A DNA stretch of 59,140 nt. Source: UBA1181 sp045617845 (GTDB taxonomy: Bacteria; Bacteroidota; Bacteroidia; Bacteroidales; Paludibacteraceae). Below are positions 43,812 to 56,200 of the stretch, piece after piece. Positions within the stretch are counted from its first letter, which is position 1, and each line of letters opens with the position of its first letter. The notes below the pieces were generated by a model. The model ran no database searches. It worked only from the letters and a program-made list of their open reading frames with translations, and was not told where the DNA came from. The stretch covers positions 1 to 59,140 of the forward strand of contig JAZLJL010000002.1 in the NCBI GenBank assembly GCA_045617845.1, in the 5' to 3' direction. The translations under genes and the position numbers were made by a program.

Positions 43812-44677
43812 TCGAAATTGATGATAATTCAGGCTTTTGTTTCGGCGTCGTCACTGCGATAAAGAAAGCGGAGGAGGAGTTGTCCCGTACCTCTAAACTT
43901 TATTGTTTGGGCGATATCGTCCATAATAGCATGGAAGTGGAACGTCTCTCGGCCAAGGGATTGATTTCTATCGATCGAGATACTTATTTGGGGCTTCGCC
44001 ATCAAAAAGTCCTTTTCAGAGCGCATGGTGAACCACCTTCCACCTATCAGTATGCCAAGGAAAACGATTTGGAAATAATCGATGCCACATGCCCCGTGGT
44101 GCTGAACCTCCAGAAAAAAATAAAACAGGCTTATGAGGAATCCAAGAATGATGATACGCAAATCGTCATTTATGGTAAGAATGGCCATGCCGAGGTAAAT
44201 GGTCTGGTGGGGCAGACTGAGGGCACTGCGGTCGTCGTCGAGGGTTTGTCGGATATTGAAAAAATAGATTTTTCCAAGAATATACGGATGTTTTCCCAAA
44301 CCACTAAGTCCATTGACGGATTCAATACAGTCGTGGAGGCCATAGGGAAACGTGTGCGTCCGGGTGGTAGTTTCGAATATAATGATACGATTTGTCGTCA
44401 GGTCGCCAATCGTATTCCTAAAATAGTTAATTTTGTTGCGAAACATGAACTGGTGCTGTTCGTTAGTGGAAAAAAGAGTTCGAACGGGAAGGTCCTGTTC
44501 GATGAATGCAAGAAGGTGAATCCAAACATCTATATGGTCTCCGACTTGGAGGATGTGGATTATACCATATTCCGCGGAGTGAAGTCTGTGGGAATATGTG
44601 GCGCCACCTCCACTCCAAAGTGGTTGATGGAGGCGCTTAAGAAGAAAATTGAACAATATGATAATTATTACGTATAA
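43805..44677 (+). CDS. ispH: 4-hydroxy-3-methylbut-2-enyl diphosphate reductase
   Basis: A 290-residue 4Fe-4S enzyme that makes IPP and DMAPP in the last MEP pathway step. The ATG at 43805 gives the standard N-terminus MLIEIDDNSGFCFGV; the longer frame from 43772 only overlaps cmk. The three cluster cysteines are Cys12 (FCFGV), Cys96 (ATCPVV) and Cys197 (TICRQ), with the AHGEPP and GATSTPKW motifs. It sits between cmk and pfkA. Confidence 0.97.
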   Translation: MLIEIDDNSGFCFGVVTAIKKAEEELSRTSKLYCLGDIVHNSMEVERLSAKGLISIDRDTYLGLRHQKVLFRAHGEPPSTYQYAKENDLEIIDATCPVVLNLQKKIKQAYEESKNDDTQIVIYGKNGHAEVNGLVGQTEGTAVVVEGLSDIEKIDFSKNIRMFSQTTKSIDGFNTVVEAIGKRVRPGGSFEYNDTICRQVANRIPKIVNFVAKHELVLFVSGKKSSNGKVLFDECKKVNPNIYMVSDLEDVDYTIFRGVKSVGICGATSTPKWLMEALKKKIEQYDNYYV

Positions 44678-44694
44678 GTGTAACAAGTGGCATT

Positions 44695-45678
44695 ATGAAA
44701 TATCAAATTAATTGTATCGGAATCTTGACGTCTGGAGGCGATGCTCCTGGTATGAATGCGGCTATCCGTGCCGTCACACGTGCTGCTATTTTCCGTGGAA
44801 TAAAAGTTAAAGGAATATATCGTGGTTACCGTGGGCTCATCTTGGATGAGATCCATGAATTCCAGACTCAAAGCGTAAGTAATATCATTCAACAGGGTGG
44901 AACAATCTTGCGTACCGCTCGCTGCAAGGAGTTTATGACCGAGGAGGGACGTAAGAAAGCGTATGAGACTATGCAACAGGAGGAGATAGACGCATTGGTC
45001 GTTTTGGGTGGTGATGGTACTTTTACGGGTGCCCGTGTCTTCGCTCAAGAATTTAATGTCCCTGTTATCGGAGTGCCTTGTACGATCGACAACGATTTGT
45101 GCGGAACCGACTATACTATCGGGTATGACACTGCTCTGAATACCATCGTCGACGCGGTCGATAAGATCCGTGATACGGCCAACTCCCATGAACGCCTCTT
45201 CTTCATCGAGGTGATGGGCCGCGACGCTGGGTTCCTCGCATTGAATTCCGCTTTGGCTTCTGGCGCGGAGGCTGCCATTATCCCCGAAATCGTTACCGGA
45301 GAAGACCAACTTGAGGCTCTTATCCAGCGTGGCTTCCGTAAATCAAAGAATAGTAGTATCGTTATCGTCGCCGAAAGCGAGTTGACGGGTGGCGCGGTTG
45401 GAATCGCTGAAAGATTGAAGAAAAACCATCCTGAATACGATGCCCGTATCACTATACTTGGACATCTCCAGCGAGGTGGCACTCCTTCTGCGCACGACCG
45501 TATCTTGGCGAGCCGATTGGGCGCTGCGGCAATTGATGCGCTGATGGAGGAACAACGTAACATTATGGTGGGTGTGGATGATGATAAAATCGTATATGTG
45601 CCTTTCACTAAGGCGATAAAGGACGATAAACCATTTGATTTCCAATTAATGGATGTTTTGAAGACTTTGTCTTGTTGA
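44695..45678 (+). CDS. pfkA: ATP-dependent 6-phosphofructokinase
   Basis: A 327-residue glycolytic enzyme. Motifs: GILTSGGDAPGMNAAIRAV, LGGDGTFTGA with Asp for Mg-ATP, PCTIDNDLCGTDYTIG with the catalytic Asp, MGRDAGFLA, and LGHLQRGGTPSAHDR. The GGDGT form (Gly rather than Asp after GGDGT) suits ATP rather than pyrophosphate as phosphate donor. It follows ispH by 17 bases and precedes the glucosaminidase by 12. Confidence 0.95.
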   Translation: MKYQINCIGILTSGGDAPGMNAAIRAVTRAAIFRGIKVKGIYRGYRGLILDEIHEFQTQSVSNIIQQGGTILRTARCKEFMTEEGRKKAYETMQQEEIDALVVLGGDGTFTGARVFAQEFNVPVIGVPCTIDNDLCGTDYTIGYDTALNTIVDAVDKIRDTANSHERLFFIEVMGRDAGFLALNSALASGAEAAIIPEIVTGEDQLEALIQRGFRKSKNSSIVIVAESELTGGAVGIAERLKKNHPEYDARITILGHLQRGGTPSAHDRILASRLGAAAIDALMEEQRNIMVGVDDDKIVYVPFTKAIKDDKPFDFQLMDVLKTLSC

Positions 45679-45690
45679 TGTTTTGATAGG

Positions 45691-46299
45691 ATGAAGTCTT
45701 CCCTTCCTTGGCTTTTCGCCCTCGTTTCCTTCTCTGTCTCTGCCCAGAAGCCTCTTTGGTATGTGTCCGAGGATACGGATGCCTATATTGATTCGTTTTA
45801 CAAGGTGGCTATAGGGGAGATGTATGTTTTCGGTATTCCCGCAAGCATCACATTGGCTCAAGGAATACTGGAGTCGGGAAGTGGGAAAAGCGATTTGTCC
45901 ACAATCGCACATAACCATTTTGGCATTAAGTGCACGAGTGATTATGTGGGGGAGCGCTATTTGAAAGATGATGACAAGAAAGACGATTGCTTTAGGGTGT
46001 ATGAGCATGCTGAGGCATCGTATCGTGACCATTCCCTTTTCCTTGTCAATCGTAGTCGCTACGCTTTCCTGTTTAACTTTTCCGTGACGGATTACCGTTC
46101 GTGGGCAATAGGCCTAAAAGAGGCGGGGTATGCCACAAATCCTAATTACCCGCAGCTTCTCATAGATGTAATCCAACAGAACAGGTTGTTTGAGTACGAT
46201 AGACATCCCGAAAGGTATGTGATGCGTAAGGAAGGACAAGAGGCGGACATGGAAAATCGTGAGGCTTTTTTGAAACATCGTAAAAATTTGTTTAAGTGA
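45691..46299 (+). CDS. Exported glucosaminidase (GH73 / FlgJ-like)
   Basis: A 202-residue protein with a signal peptide (MKSSLPWLFALVSFSVSAQ). The GH73 domain fills the rest: FGIPASITLAQGILESGSGKS with the catalytic Glu, NHFGIKC, DDCFRVYEHAEASYRDHS and the YATNPNYPQLL end. It cuts N-acetylglucosaminyl bonds in peptidoglycan. No LysM or other binding module is attached. Its TGA shares one base with the ATG of the next gene, so the two are translationally coupled. Confidence 0.9.
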   Translation: MKSSLPWLFALVSFSVSAQKPLWYVSEDTDAYIDSFYKVAIGEMYVFGIPASITLAQGILESGSGKSDLSTIAHNHFGIKCTSDYVGERYLKDDDKKDDCFRVYEHAEASYRDHSLFLVNRSRYAFLFNFSVTDYRSWAIGLKEAGYATNPNYPQLLIDVIQQNRLFEYDRHPERYVMRKEGQEADMENREAFLKHRKNLFK

Positions 46300-46988
46300 T
46301 GAAGAATAAGTTGTTTATCGGCTCTTTGGCCTTGAATGTCATATTGGCGGTGCTTTGCTTGTATTTGTCTTTGGGAAAAGTTATCGACAAATCGTCCAAT
46401 ACGGAGTCGGGAAGTGCCCCTGCGTTTTTGTCCCAAACCAGTGTGAACGATGATGACGTGATTTTTATGGGGGAGGATAGATTGGCTAATTGTGATTGGT
46501 CTGTATTCTTAGCTGATGAGACTTGTAAAACGTTGGCTTTTAAAGGAAATAATCTTGATGATGATAGTAAAAGACTTGCTTTGTTGTTCCCTAATGTGAC
46601 TCCTTCTGAAATTTTTATGATGTATGGGGAACAAGAGTTACTGCAGGGAAAAAATGTGGGTGATTTTGCGGAGGAATATGGTGCGTTCGTTTCCCGAATC
46701 CAAGAGAGATTCCCTTCTACGGAAGTGATTATCATGTCTGTTTTGCCTATGTGGAAAGAACATGATAACCAGTTTAATGTTGATATGGCGGAAAATGTTA
46801 AGAAATTGAACATCCTTCTTAAATTGTTGGCCAATCAAAAGGGGTATTCCTTTTTGAATCTATATCCTGATTTTGTCGATGTGAATGGTTATATGAATTC
46901 CCGTTTTTGTTCTTCTGACGGAATGGCCCTAAGACACTCCGCTTATATTATTATGAAAGATAGAATAAAAGATTATATAAAAAATTGA
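46299..46988 (+). CDS. Membrane-anchored SGNH-fold protein with missing catalytic residues
   Basis: A 229-residue protein; the ATG at 46299 is preferred over an overlapping GTG at 46296. Residues 5-26 form a single N-terminal membrane anchor. The rest follows the SGNH/GDSL hydrolase fold in order but every catalytic block differs: block I VIFMGED (57-60) instead of GDS, so Ser is replaced by Asp; block III MYGEQE (109-113) instead of G-x-N-D; block V SDGMAL (206-211) instead of DG-x-HL. Strands such as TEVIIMSVLPM and YSFLNLYPDFVD fit the fold. It is coupled to the glucosaminidase. Active SGNH proteins act on peptidoglycan or polysaccharide O-acetyl groups; this one may bind rather than cleave. 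Function unknown. Confidence 0.7.
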   Translation: MKNKLFIGSLALNVILAVLCLYLSLGKVIDKSSNTESGSAPAFLSQTSVNDDDVIFMGEDRLANCDWSVFLADETCKTLAFKGNNLDDDSKRLALLFPNVTPSEIFMMYGEQELLQGKNVGDFAEEYGAFVSRIQERFPSTEVIIMSVLPMWKEHDNQFNVDMAENVKKLNILLKLLANQKGYSFLNLYPDFVDVNGYMNSRFCSSDGMALRHSAYIIMKDRIKDYIKN

Positions 46989-47083
46989 TTTTGTTTTGTT
47001 GTGTTTTGAATTCTTCTCTTGAAAAAATGTCAATGGATTGTAAATCTATGTGGAAAAAAATTTTTTGTTTGGTTCTAAATTTT

Positions 47084-47091
47084 TAATTTTG
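47084..47091 (+). promoter_or_regulatory. -7 element (TAATTTTG) for the giant HYR-like repeat gene
   Basis: Exact TAnnTTTG match; a TTTG at 47064-47067 lies 16 bases upstream, shorter than the usual spacer. The leader would be about 150-190 bases, long for this window, and includes the palindrome TGACGTCA near 47121. The 255-base gap holds nothing else recognisable. Confidence 0.4.
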
Positions 47092-47285
47092 TCGATTGAG
47101 TGTATTGTAGATTTTTGAGTGACGTCAATGACGGTCATGTATAAGTTTAGAAGATAAAAAGGGAGATGTTTTTGTGCATGGCGCAGAAATGTTGAAACAA
47201 AGTGGTCTTTATTTACACCATTGAGTAAATCACTGGTTTTGAGATGGATAGAGTATTAAAATTTAACACTATAAAACGTTTCAGT

Positions 47286-50200
47286 ATGAAATCGTTTTCC
47301 AAATTTTTTAGGCGCATTTGTGCGTTGACAGTTCTTTCGTTCGGGGCGATGACCTTGAACGCGCAGAGTAATGCTATCACGTTGATGGTCGATGGAACCA
47401 TGCAGACGAAGGCATGCCTTGACGAACCTATTGTGATGAACGGACGTTTGACCAACAGTGCCGTTGGCGACATTGTGGACGTCTATCGGTCTTATAATGG
47501 TTCGACATGGACCGCTATCGGTTCCGCGACGAAAGATAAGGCGGGTGTTTACACTTTTGTCGAGGATATGGTTAGCCAACGGGTGTACTACCAGTTCGTC
47601 GACCAGAAGAATGCTAGCCTTAAGAGTAATACCGTCACGATTGATGTGAATGATGACTGTCCGGAGATTTGTCATACGACGACGACAGGTGAGTATTACT
47701 TGGGAACGGATTTCAATCCGTCGGATGGTTGCAACGAAAGCCAAATTAATTTCAGCAACAATTATTGCTTGGAGAACCATTTTGCCTCCAATGGTATCTC
47801 TTTCCAGGGTTGTACCGCCGGGCATGTTGTCAAAGGTTGGCAACCGAAAGATAACTCAGGGAAATCGGTTCCTACGGATAGAGACAAGGAGGAAGAGGTG
47901 GTCGGACGCAACTATTATTATGTGTTTAATGGAGGAGAGTGTAGCAACACGCCATTTTTCCTTACTTTCGATAGGGGCAGGTATTTGAATAAGACTTTCC
48001 GTTTCACGATGCGTCTATATTTGGATGTGAGCGGGTGTGGAGCTTTTGATCCACAGGCGAAGGTGAACTTCCGTACAAGTTTCGGTAATCCGGTCGATTT
48101 GTGTGTCGACGCTGAGATGTACGATGGTATAACGGGTCAACATTTGAGGGACTATGCGAAGTGCGCCAATGGCCAGCACTTGGATAACCAACTGGTTTTG
48201 GGAAGTGATGTGTGGAACGATTTCAATAGGAATGGCCATAAAGTCATCCGAATGGAAATTATCTTCTATGGAGAGTTCAAGACACGTAACCAGGAGGAAT
48301 TGAAGATTTATCCGGAATTCCAACAATGGCCTAGTTGTGCCAAGGTTGCGGTGGACTATATCTCGGGTGAGGCCGCCAATGTCTGTTTAGGACGTGGCGC
48401 TGTCTGCGTGGGTGAGACTGCGGAGGTTAACGCCGCCGGTTTCCCTAAGGATGCGAATTATGTATGGGAATACCAAGATAACAACGGAACGTGGAAACAA
48501 CTTTATATAAATGGTTTCAAACAGGCTGGCGCGGATAAACAATTCATCTCCATCCCTGTTGATTTCGTTGGCGCTAGAAAGTACCGGGTGAACAACATCC
48601 CTAATTTGGAAAAACCCATCGAATTTACTGTTACGGGTAAGAACTGTGAGCCTGTACAGCCTACCGACATCAAGGGCCCTTCCAATCCTTTCTGTATCCC
48701 GAACTCTAAGAATGATGGCAAGTTTGAGGTCTATCCGATGGATGCCAATCCTGCCGTGAAGTATACTTGGTCATTCGAAACCCCTAGTGGCGAGAAGTTC
48801 GGTAGTGAAAAGATTTTGTTTAATGGTGGTCAGTTGGATACGACCTACCGTGGCGGTTCCGTGTTCTTGATCCTCGACAACAAAGCGGAGGAGGGTGAAT
48901 ACGAGGTGACCGTGCAACCGATCAAGATGATGATGGGTTCGGACGGACAGCCTTACCAAGCGTTGGCGGGTAGCCCGTTAAAGAAGACGTTCATGGTCTA
49001 TAAGACGCCTGAGGTTCAGGTATATATGAAAAACACCGACCCGTTGAAGCAAGCTGAAATAGAGCTTTGCCCTACGGAACACAAACATGAGGTGGTGGCT
49101 GTGGCCGACGTGAAGAACGGTTTCTATTCCAACTACGTCAATAAGTATGTCTATACATGGAATGACGGTAAGACAGGAAAAGAGGACGCTGCGGTCATAG
49201 ATTTGCCTGCTTTGGGCGCTTGTGATGGAAGTTATAAGACTCACAAGGCTTCTGTGGACGTGAAGATCAACGGAATCGGATGTCCTACGACTGCTTTCCA
49301 AACTTGGAAGGTCGGTAAGGTCGAGAAACCTACAATTGATTGCGAATCCATATCTGACGGTGAACTTACTGCTGTGTTGGGCGCACAGGAGAAAACTAAG
49401 ACTTTTACGCTCAGATTCCCGGATTATACATCTGGTTGTGAAAAGGATCCGTCCCAAAAGATAGAGATTTCGTTTACACCTGATGCGGGCAGTGCAATCA
49501 AAAAGACTTTCGAAGGGAAGAAGTCTGAGATGGATAAGATGGACAAGTCGTTTGATTTGCCTTCTGGAACTGGTTCCGTCACCTATACGGTGACTGATGG
49601 TTGCGGTAATGCGGCTTACTGTAAGAAGACTATCACTGTCATCGATAATACTCCTCCGAGACTTGATTGCGACGATATCCAATCCTATGCGACAAAATTG
49701 TCACTCCAAGAGGGTTGTGATGCCGAGACGAACCATCACGTTTCGTTGCCTACATTGGTGGCTCCTAAATTGACTGACTTGAATGGCGTCGATGGTACGA
49801 TCACGGGTGTTTACCTTGGACGTGTCTTAAATCCGTCTTCCGAACCTACCACTACACCTCCATTGTTCACTTTGTTTAATAAAAACATTGATTTGAATGA
49901 TAACTACCAAATAGGTAAGACATATATCCTTTGGGAATTTAAGGATGCTGCGGGAAATAAGGCTTATTGTACGCAACTCATCGAAGTGGAGGATGACCGT
50001 CCTCCTGTGGTAACTTGTCCGATGTCGGATCTAGGTGACGTCAACAATAAACCTGGCTATTGTGGTTTGTCCATCAATTCGTTGATTTCACAAATGAAGG
50101 AATTCCCTTCCGCTCATGACACATGTACGGTGGGAACGCAGTTGAAGCCTTTTGTGTTCTACAGGAATGTGAACGATGTGGAGTTCACGGAGGTGAATGA

Positions 50201-53200
50201 TGGTAATTTTGATGATATCATCTTCTATGTGAACGAATCTTACGACATCATTTGGCGTTTCTATAAACTGAATGACCGGAACAATGTATATGAGGATTGT
50301 GTTCAACATTTCACTGTGATTGATAATGAGGAACCTTACTTTGATTGCTCTTCGTTGAAGGATATTCGTGTGACCGCCAATTCATATAAGCCGTTGAATC
50401 GTGGATTTGAATATTTGGAGTATGCCTCAAAGGATGATGTCGCGGAAAAACTAAAGGGTGAAGATGTCATCTATACCGGAACATTGAAGGAAGCGTTCGC
50501 TAACGGTGATATACGTATGATTCAGCCGGACGAAGTTCATGATAACTGCGAAGGGGAGATTGATGTGCTTGTTTCTGTAGTCGGTCCGGACCCTAAAAAG
50601 AAAGGCAGCGAGATTACAACCAATATTAAGAAATTCAGCGAACTTGAGAATTTCAAGTTCTATGTCGGCTTGAATACTATCACGTACACTTTCTTTGATG
50701 AGAACAACAATAAGTCAACATGTTCGCAAACCGTGATTGTTACTGCGGGAACGACTCCGATCCCGACTTGTCCCGACAAGAAGGAGATCACGTTGTATGC
50801 GGACAAGGATTGTAAGGTCAAGTATCAATTGAATAAATCGGAAATGCCTATTGCCCAAATCCCGGTTAACCAGGAGGGCCTTTGGTTTAATTTCCGTCAT
50901 TGTGTGATTTCCGGAAAACATTTTGGAAAGAATGGTGATGAGTCTGGTTGCTCTGATGTGGATGATTATTTCCCTAATAACATCAGTGGCTTACAGGTGA
51001 AATATTCCGGCAGTGGTCCGAATGGCGGTCCGAATGCTCATACGACTGATGATTTGACTATCGCCACCTTGTGTGAAGGGTATGATAATTGGAAGACATT
51101 CAAGGATTCTCCTCAGAACAAGTGGAAATATTGGAGTGACACCCCTGATTGTGGTGACCAAAAGGTGCTTTCCGAGTCAAACAGTTTGACTAACGTCGTT
51201 ATGTATACGGGTTATCCTTTCGAGGTCGAATTGATAGATTCTTTAGGCAATTCTGTAAAGAAAGTGTCTAATGAGTATATGGATGACGATGCCGCTCCTT
51301 CCCGAATTATCGCTCCTGGATGGTATAGTCAGAATGGGGAAACCCGTAACGAGTGTAAGGACCATTTTTACACTTGTGGTACTATCCCGGTCAAAACCCA
51401 GAACCATTTTTCTGACGTCGTATTGAACGAGTCTTTGACGAAAGGATATTATGATTTGATATATCGTTTCCAAGATGTGAAGGATGGTATGCAGATGGAT
51501 AGTTGTGTGGTTCGTATCTACGTGAAGGATACCATCGCACCTACATTGGATTGTGGCGACTGGAACAAGGACGCTACATTATATGCTAACGACGAATGTG
51601 TTGTGCCGATTGATTCTGTTCCTTGGTTCAAGAAGCCTTCTTTGGAGGATTTGAATGTGAAGGATAATTGCAATTCCGACCCGTCTGATTTCACCATTAC
51701 GTGGAATAGGAATTGGGGTAAGTTCAACATCACTGCCGACGTGGCTTTGACGGACGCTCTTCCGATGGGTGTCACTACCATGACTTGGATTGTGACGGAC
51801 GCTTCAGGAAACAGTAGTTATTGTCAACAGAGATTTGAAGTGCTCGATACAACGGGCCCTGCTTACGATTGTTCATTGTTGAAGGATATTGTCGTTGAGA
51901 CGGAAACTAATTGCGAGGCTGCTGCTAAATCTGTTCAGGCGGCTGGCCTTGATATCCCTTATGCGTTGGACGATAAGTGTTCACCGACAGGGAAACCGAT
52001 TCCAGGCTCAGGTGTCCGTAGTGATGGCAAGGAGATTTTCTCTGATCCATATCCTAGAGGTACGACCGTTATCACTTGGACATTCACGGATGCTGCAGGA
52101 AACAACACGGTATGTTCTCAAAATGTGATTGTGGAGGATAGGACTGCGCCTGTATTCGATAGTTGCGGTAAGTTACCGGAAGTGGTTGTTATTTTGCCTG
52201 GTGAGATGTGCGCCGCACCTAAGTCTTTGGTAGAGGCCACGCTAGGCTCTCATACCGCTGTTGACGATTGTGACGGGGATATTCCTGGCGTACCGAACGT
52301 CTTGCTTCCTGGCGACACTGCTTATGTGCCATTGTACGAGTCTTTTAAGAAGGATACTACTTATACGATTGTATGGACCTTTACGGATAAGTCTGACAAC
52401 CGACTTGAGTGTAACCAAAAAATGAGTATCAAGGATACAACACCTCCTGATCCGTCGGCTGTTTGTCCTCCTCCTACTAAAGAGGTGTCTGCCGACGTGA
52501 CTTGCGCGGTTCCGTATGAAGATTTGAATTTGCCTTCTTTGGAGAGCATGACCATTGTGGATCCTTGCGACGGAGAAATCGCTCCGACGGTTGAGGCTAA
52601 GATTTATCAACCTGATGGTTCGTATCTTTTGTATTATAATGACGAGTTATATACCGTCACCTATCCTGTGGGTACTCATACGTTCCTTTGGATTTATGAG
52701 GATAATGCGGAGAATTTGGATACCTGTCGGATGGATTTGACGGTTGTGGATCATATTATACCGGTGATTGAGGATTGTGATGTTGACCCTAGCATCCATT
52801 TGACGGTTGATGGTGATATCTGCGCCATCGATCCAGAGAATGTGAAGTCTCATATCCGTGAGCCGAAGGCTTATGACGAGTGTGATGACTATTTGGCTCA
52901 GACAGGTCTTTCTTGGATGACCCCAATCATCGAAAGATTGTATATCGATTCAACCGTGGTGCTTGGTTCCGCTGGTGATACGATTGGTTATAAGTATGAT
53001 TCCACGATGGTCGCAGATGGTGTCAATCGTATGTGGGATGTGGATCCTTTCCCTAAAGGTTTGACTATGTTGCGTTGGATTTTCACCGATAAGACTGGTA
53101 ACTCGGATACTTGCGAGAAGACGGTGACCGTCCATGATTATACTGCTCCTTATTTCGATTGTGATAGCATTAATCCTGACACGTTGCGTCCTGAAGCTTA

Positions 53201-56200
53201 TAAGGGTGATTGCGAGGTGGAATTCGCGGATTTGAAGCATGATGTGCTCGATAAACTCGCTTATAAAGCTTATGACGCTTGTACTGGTGACTCTGTAGTT
53301 GGTCTCCTTACTATTGATGGTAATGAGGAACTCCCGGATAATTATACGATGTCAGTAGGTATCACCTATAAATTGTTGTGGTTGTTTGTGGATAAGGATA
53401 ATAATAAGAAGACATGTCCTCAGTATATTATTCCTTCCCATACAAATAACATCGAATATGATTGTAGCTCTATTAAGGATACGTCGGCTAGGGCTGATTC
53501 CGCGTCATGCTCCATTTCCGCGCAGACTTTGAATTTACGTATTCCTACGGCTACTGATTCTTGTGCTGTCCTTTCTGGCTTTGGTGGTCAATACGAGGCT
53601 TACGGTATCCGTTCCGATAAGATGCCTATTAACACGTTGTTCCCTTCTGGTGTGACTCATATCCAATGGAGGTTTGTGAGTCCTTGGAATATCAACGATA
53701 CTTTATGGTGTGAACAAGATGTTACAATCTATGGAAATAAACATTTCGATTTGGATTGTGATGTTCTCACTCCAACCCGTCGTGACACATTGCAGGATTG
53801 CGGTCCTACGGATCCTTTGACATTTGTGATTGATACGCCTAGGGTGGCTGACCCTTGTCTTCTTGATGAGGATAACCCTGAGTATTGGAGAGTCGGCGAT
53901 GGTAAACGTTCCGATAATCAACCTCTTGACGCCGCCTTTAATTTGGGTGTCACTTCCATCGAGTGGGTATTCTCCGACTTTACGGGCGGTATCAAAGATA
54001 CTTGTATTCAGGATGTCGTAGTCAAGACCGCTTTGGATATGATCTTCGATTGCGATTCTTTGAACCGTGACACGATTAAGGTGGATGTCGCTGAGGGCGA
54101 ATGTACGGTTGACGCTTCGAATATTAAGGATAAGATGGTCACTCCGTTTGCGCTTCATCCTTGTCCAAACGAGTCTGGTGTCGATACTATCTGGGGTGTC
54201 CCTTCCAGACGTTTCGGCATGTCGTTGGATTCTTCTTTCTATGTGGGATTGACTGAAATTGTTTGGACATTCATCGATCCTTCGGCGACAATCATAAATG
54301 ATACCATGACGTGTTCACAGTGGGTTCGCGTCGGTGATGTGAACGAGATGCCGGTTAAGTGTGAGAATTTCCCTGATACGGTATATCGTTTGAGCCCTGA
54401 TGATTGTGAGATTTCATGGGCGGAGATGAATATTAAGATCCCTGGCGTGATCGATTTGTGTTCTCATAATATCATCGATCCTGTTGTGACTCGTTCTTCC
54501 GGTAAGGCGATGAACGCTACGACTTCTATTGTCGGAAACGATACCATCGTGACCATTACGGCGGAAGACTTCTCTGTCGGTGTCGATACGGTTCTTTGGA
54601 CATATTCCTTCCAAGGTCAATTGTTCGTCTGCGATCAGGTGATTACGGTTAAGGATAGCATGGCTCCGATTTATGATTGTAAGAATTTGGAACCTCTCAT
54701 CGTTCCTTCTCTTCCTGGTAAGTGTTTCGCTAACTCGAGTGCGGTGTTCGATTCTCTTCCTAACCCATGGCCTCAAGCCGAGGATGTATGTAATCAGCAG
54801 AAAATCGACGGACGTGTTTATTTGGAGGATGGCCAGGAGTTGACTAAGGCTTCTTCGTTCACTGTCCCTGTAGGTGAGCATATCCTCACTTGGATTTTCA
54901 TTGATGAGACCATTAATGAGATAGCGGATACTTGTTCACAGTATTTGCTTGTGATGGGAGACCAAGCACCGATTTTCGATTGCCAATCTTTGGTTCAAGA
55001 CCCTATTTTGATAGAGGGTTGTGATACGACTCTCGGAAAGAATACGATTGAAACTCCTTATGCGCTCGATGCTTGTACGAATGATTCTGTCGCTGGTGTC
55101 GGTATGAGGCTTGATAAGGGCGATTTGTATGGCGTTTATCCTGTCGGTACTACTCAGATCCGTTGGATTTTTGTTAGCCCATACTCTGATTTGGCTGATA
55201 CTTGTATCCAGGAAGTCACTTTGTTGACTAAACAAGAATTGGATTTGCATTGCTCTGATACGAATGATGACACTATCAATGTCGATGTCGAGGAGGGTGA
55301 ATGTTTCTCTCCTGTCGATTTGAAGACTCCTTTCGCTTTGCATCCTTGTCCTGAACAGTCTAAGGTTGATACGATTTGGGGTGTCCCTTATCGTTCGGAT
55401 AGTCGGGCCATCCAGGACTCCTTCCGTACTGGCGTCACTGTCGTGACGTGGGTGTTCACCGATAATTCTGGTACGATGTACAAGAATGTAGACACTTGTT
55501 ACACTGTCATCCAAGTTGGTGATGTGAATAAGATGCCTGTGGATTGTAAGAATATGCCGGATACAACGATTATTCTTCCTGCTACGGATTGTGAGATTTC
55601 TTGGAACGAGATTAACTTCTCTGTTCCTGAGGTCCGTGACCTTTGTTCGGACTCTTTGATTACGCCTACTTTGTCCCGTTGGTCTGGTAAGACGATGGAC
55701 GAGAACTTTACTGTTGGTCTTGACACCGTTTATTGGAATTATAATTTCTTCGGACAGATTATCACATGTTCTCAACGTTTCTTAGTGCTTGACTCTGTTG
55801 CTCCTGCCTTCGATTGTTCTACTTTGAAGGATACTGTGATTTTGGCTGGAACTGGTTTGTGCGAGATTCCTTCGGATGAGTTTGTGTCATTCTTGGGCGA
55901 TCCTGTCGCTATCGACTCTTGTACGGGGGCTGAAGTCCATGGGCAGGCTTATGTTTGTGAGGTTACCTCTCCTTCTGGCGAGGTTTTGAATGTTGGTGCT
56001 GATGGTTGTGTCCCTGTGGACAAGGTTACCGCTAAAGTAGGCGAAACTTTGCAGATTCATTGGATTTTCCAAGATACTTTGTTGAATGCTGTTCCGAAAG
56101 TTTGTGACCAATCTATCTTGGTGAAGGGTGATGCGGAGCCGATTTTTGATTGTTCTTCGTTACAGGATACTATCATTTACCTTGAATTAGATCAGTGTGA

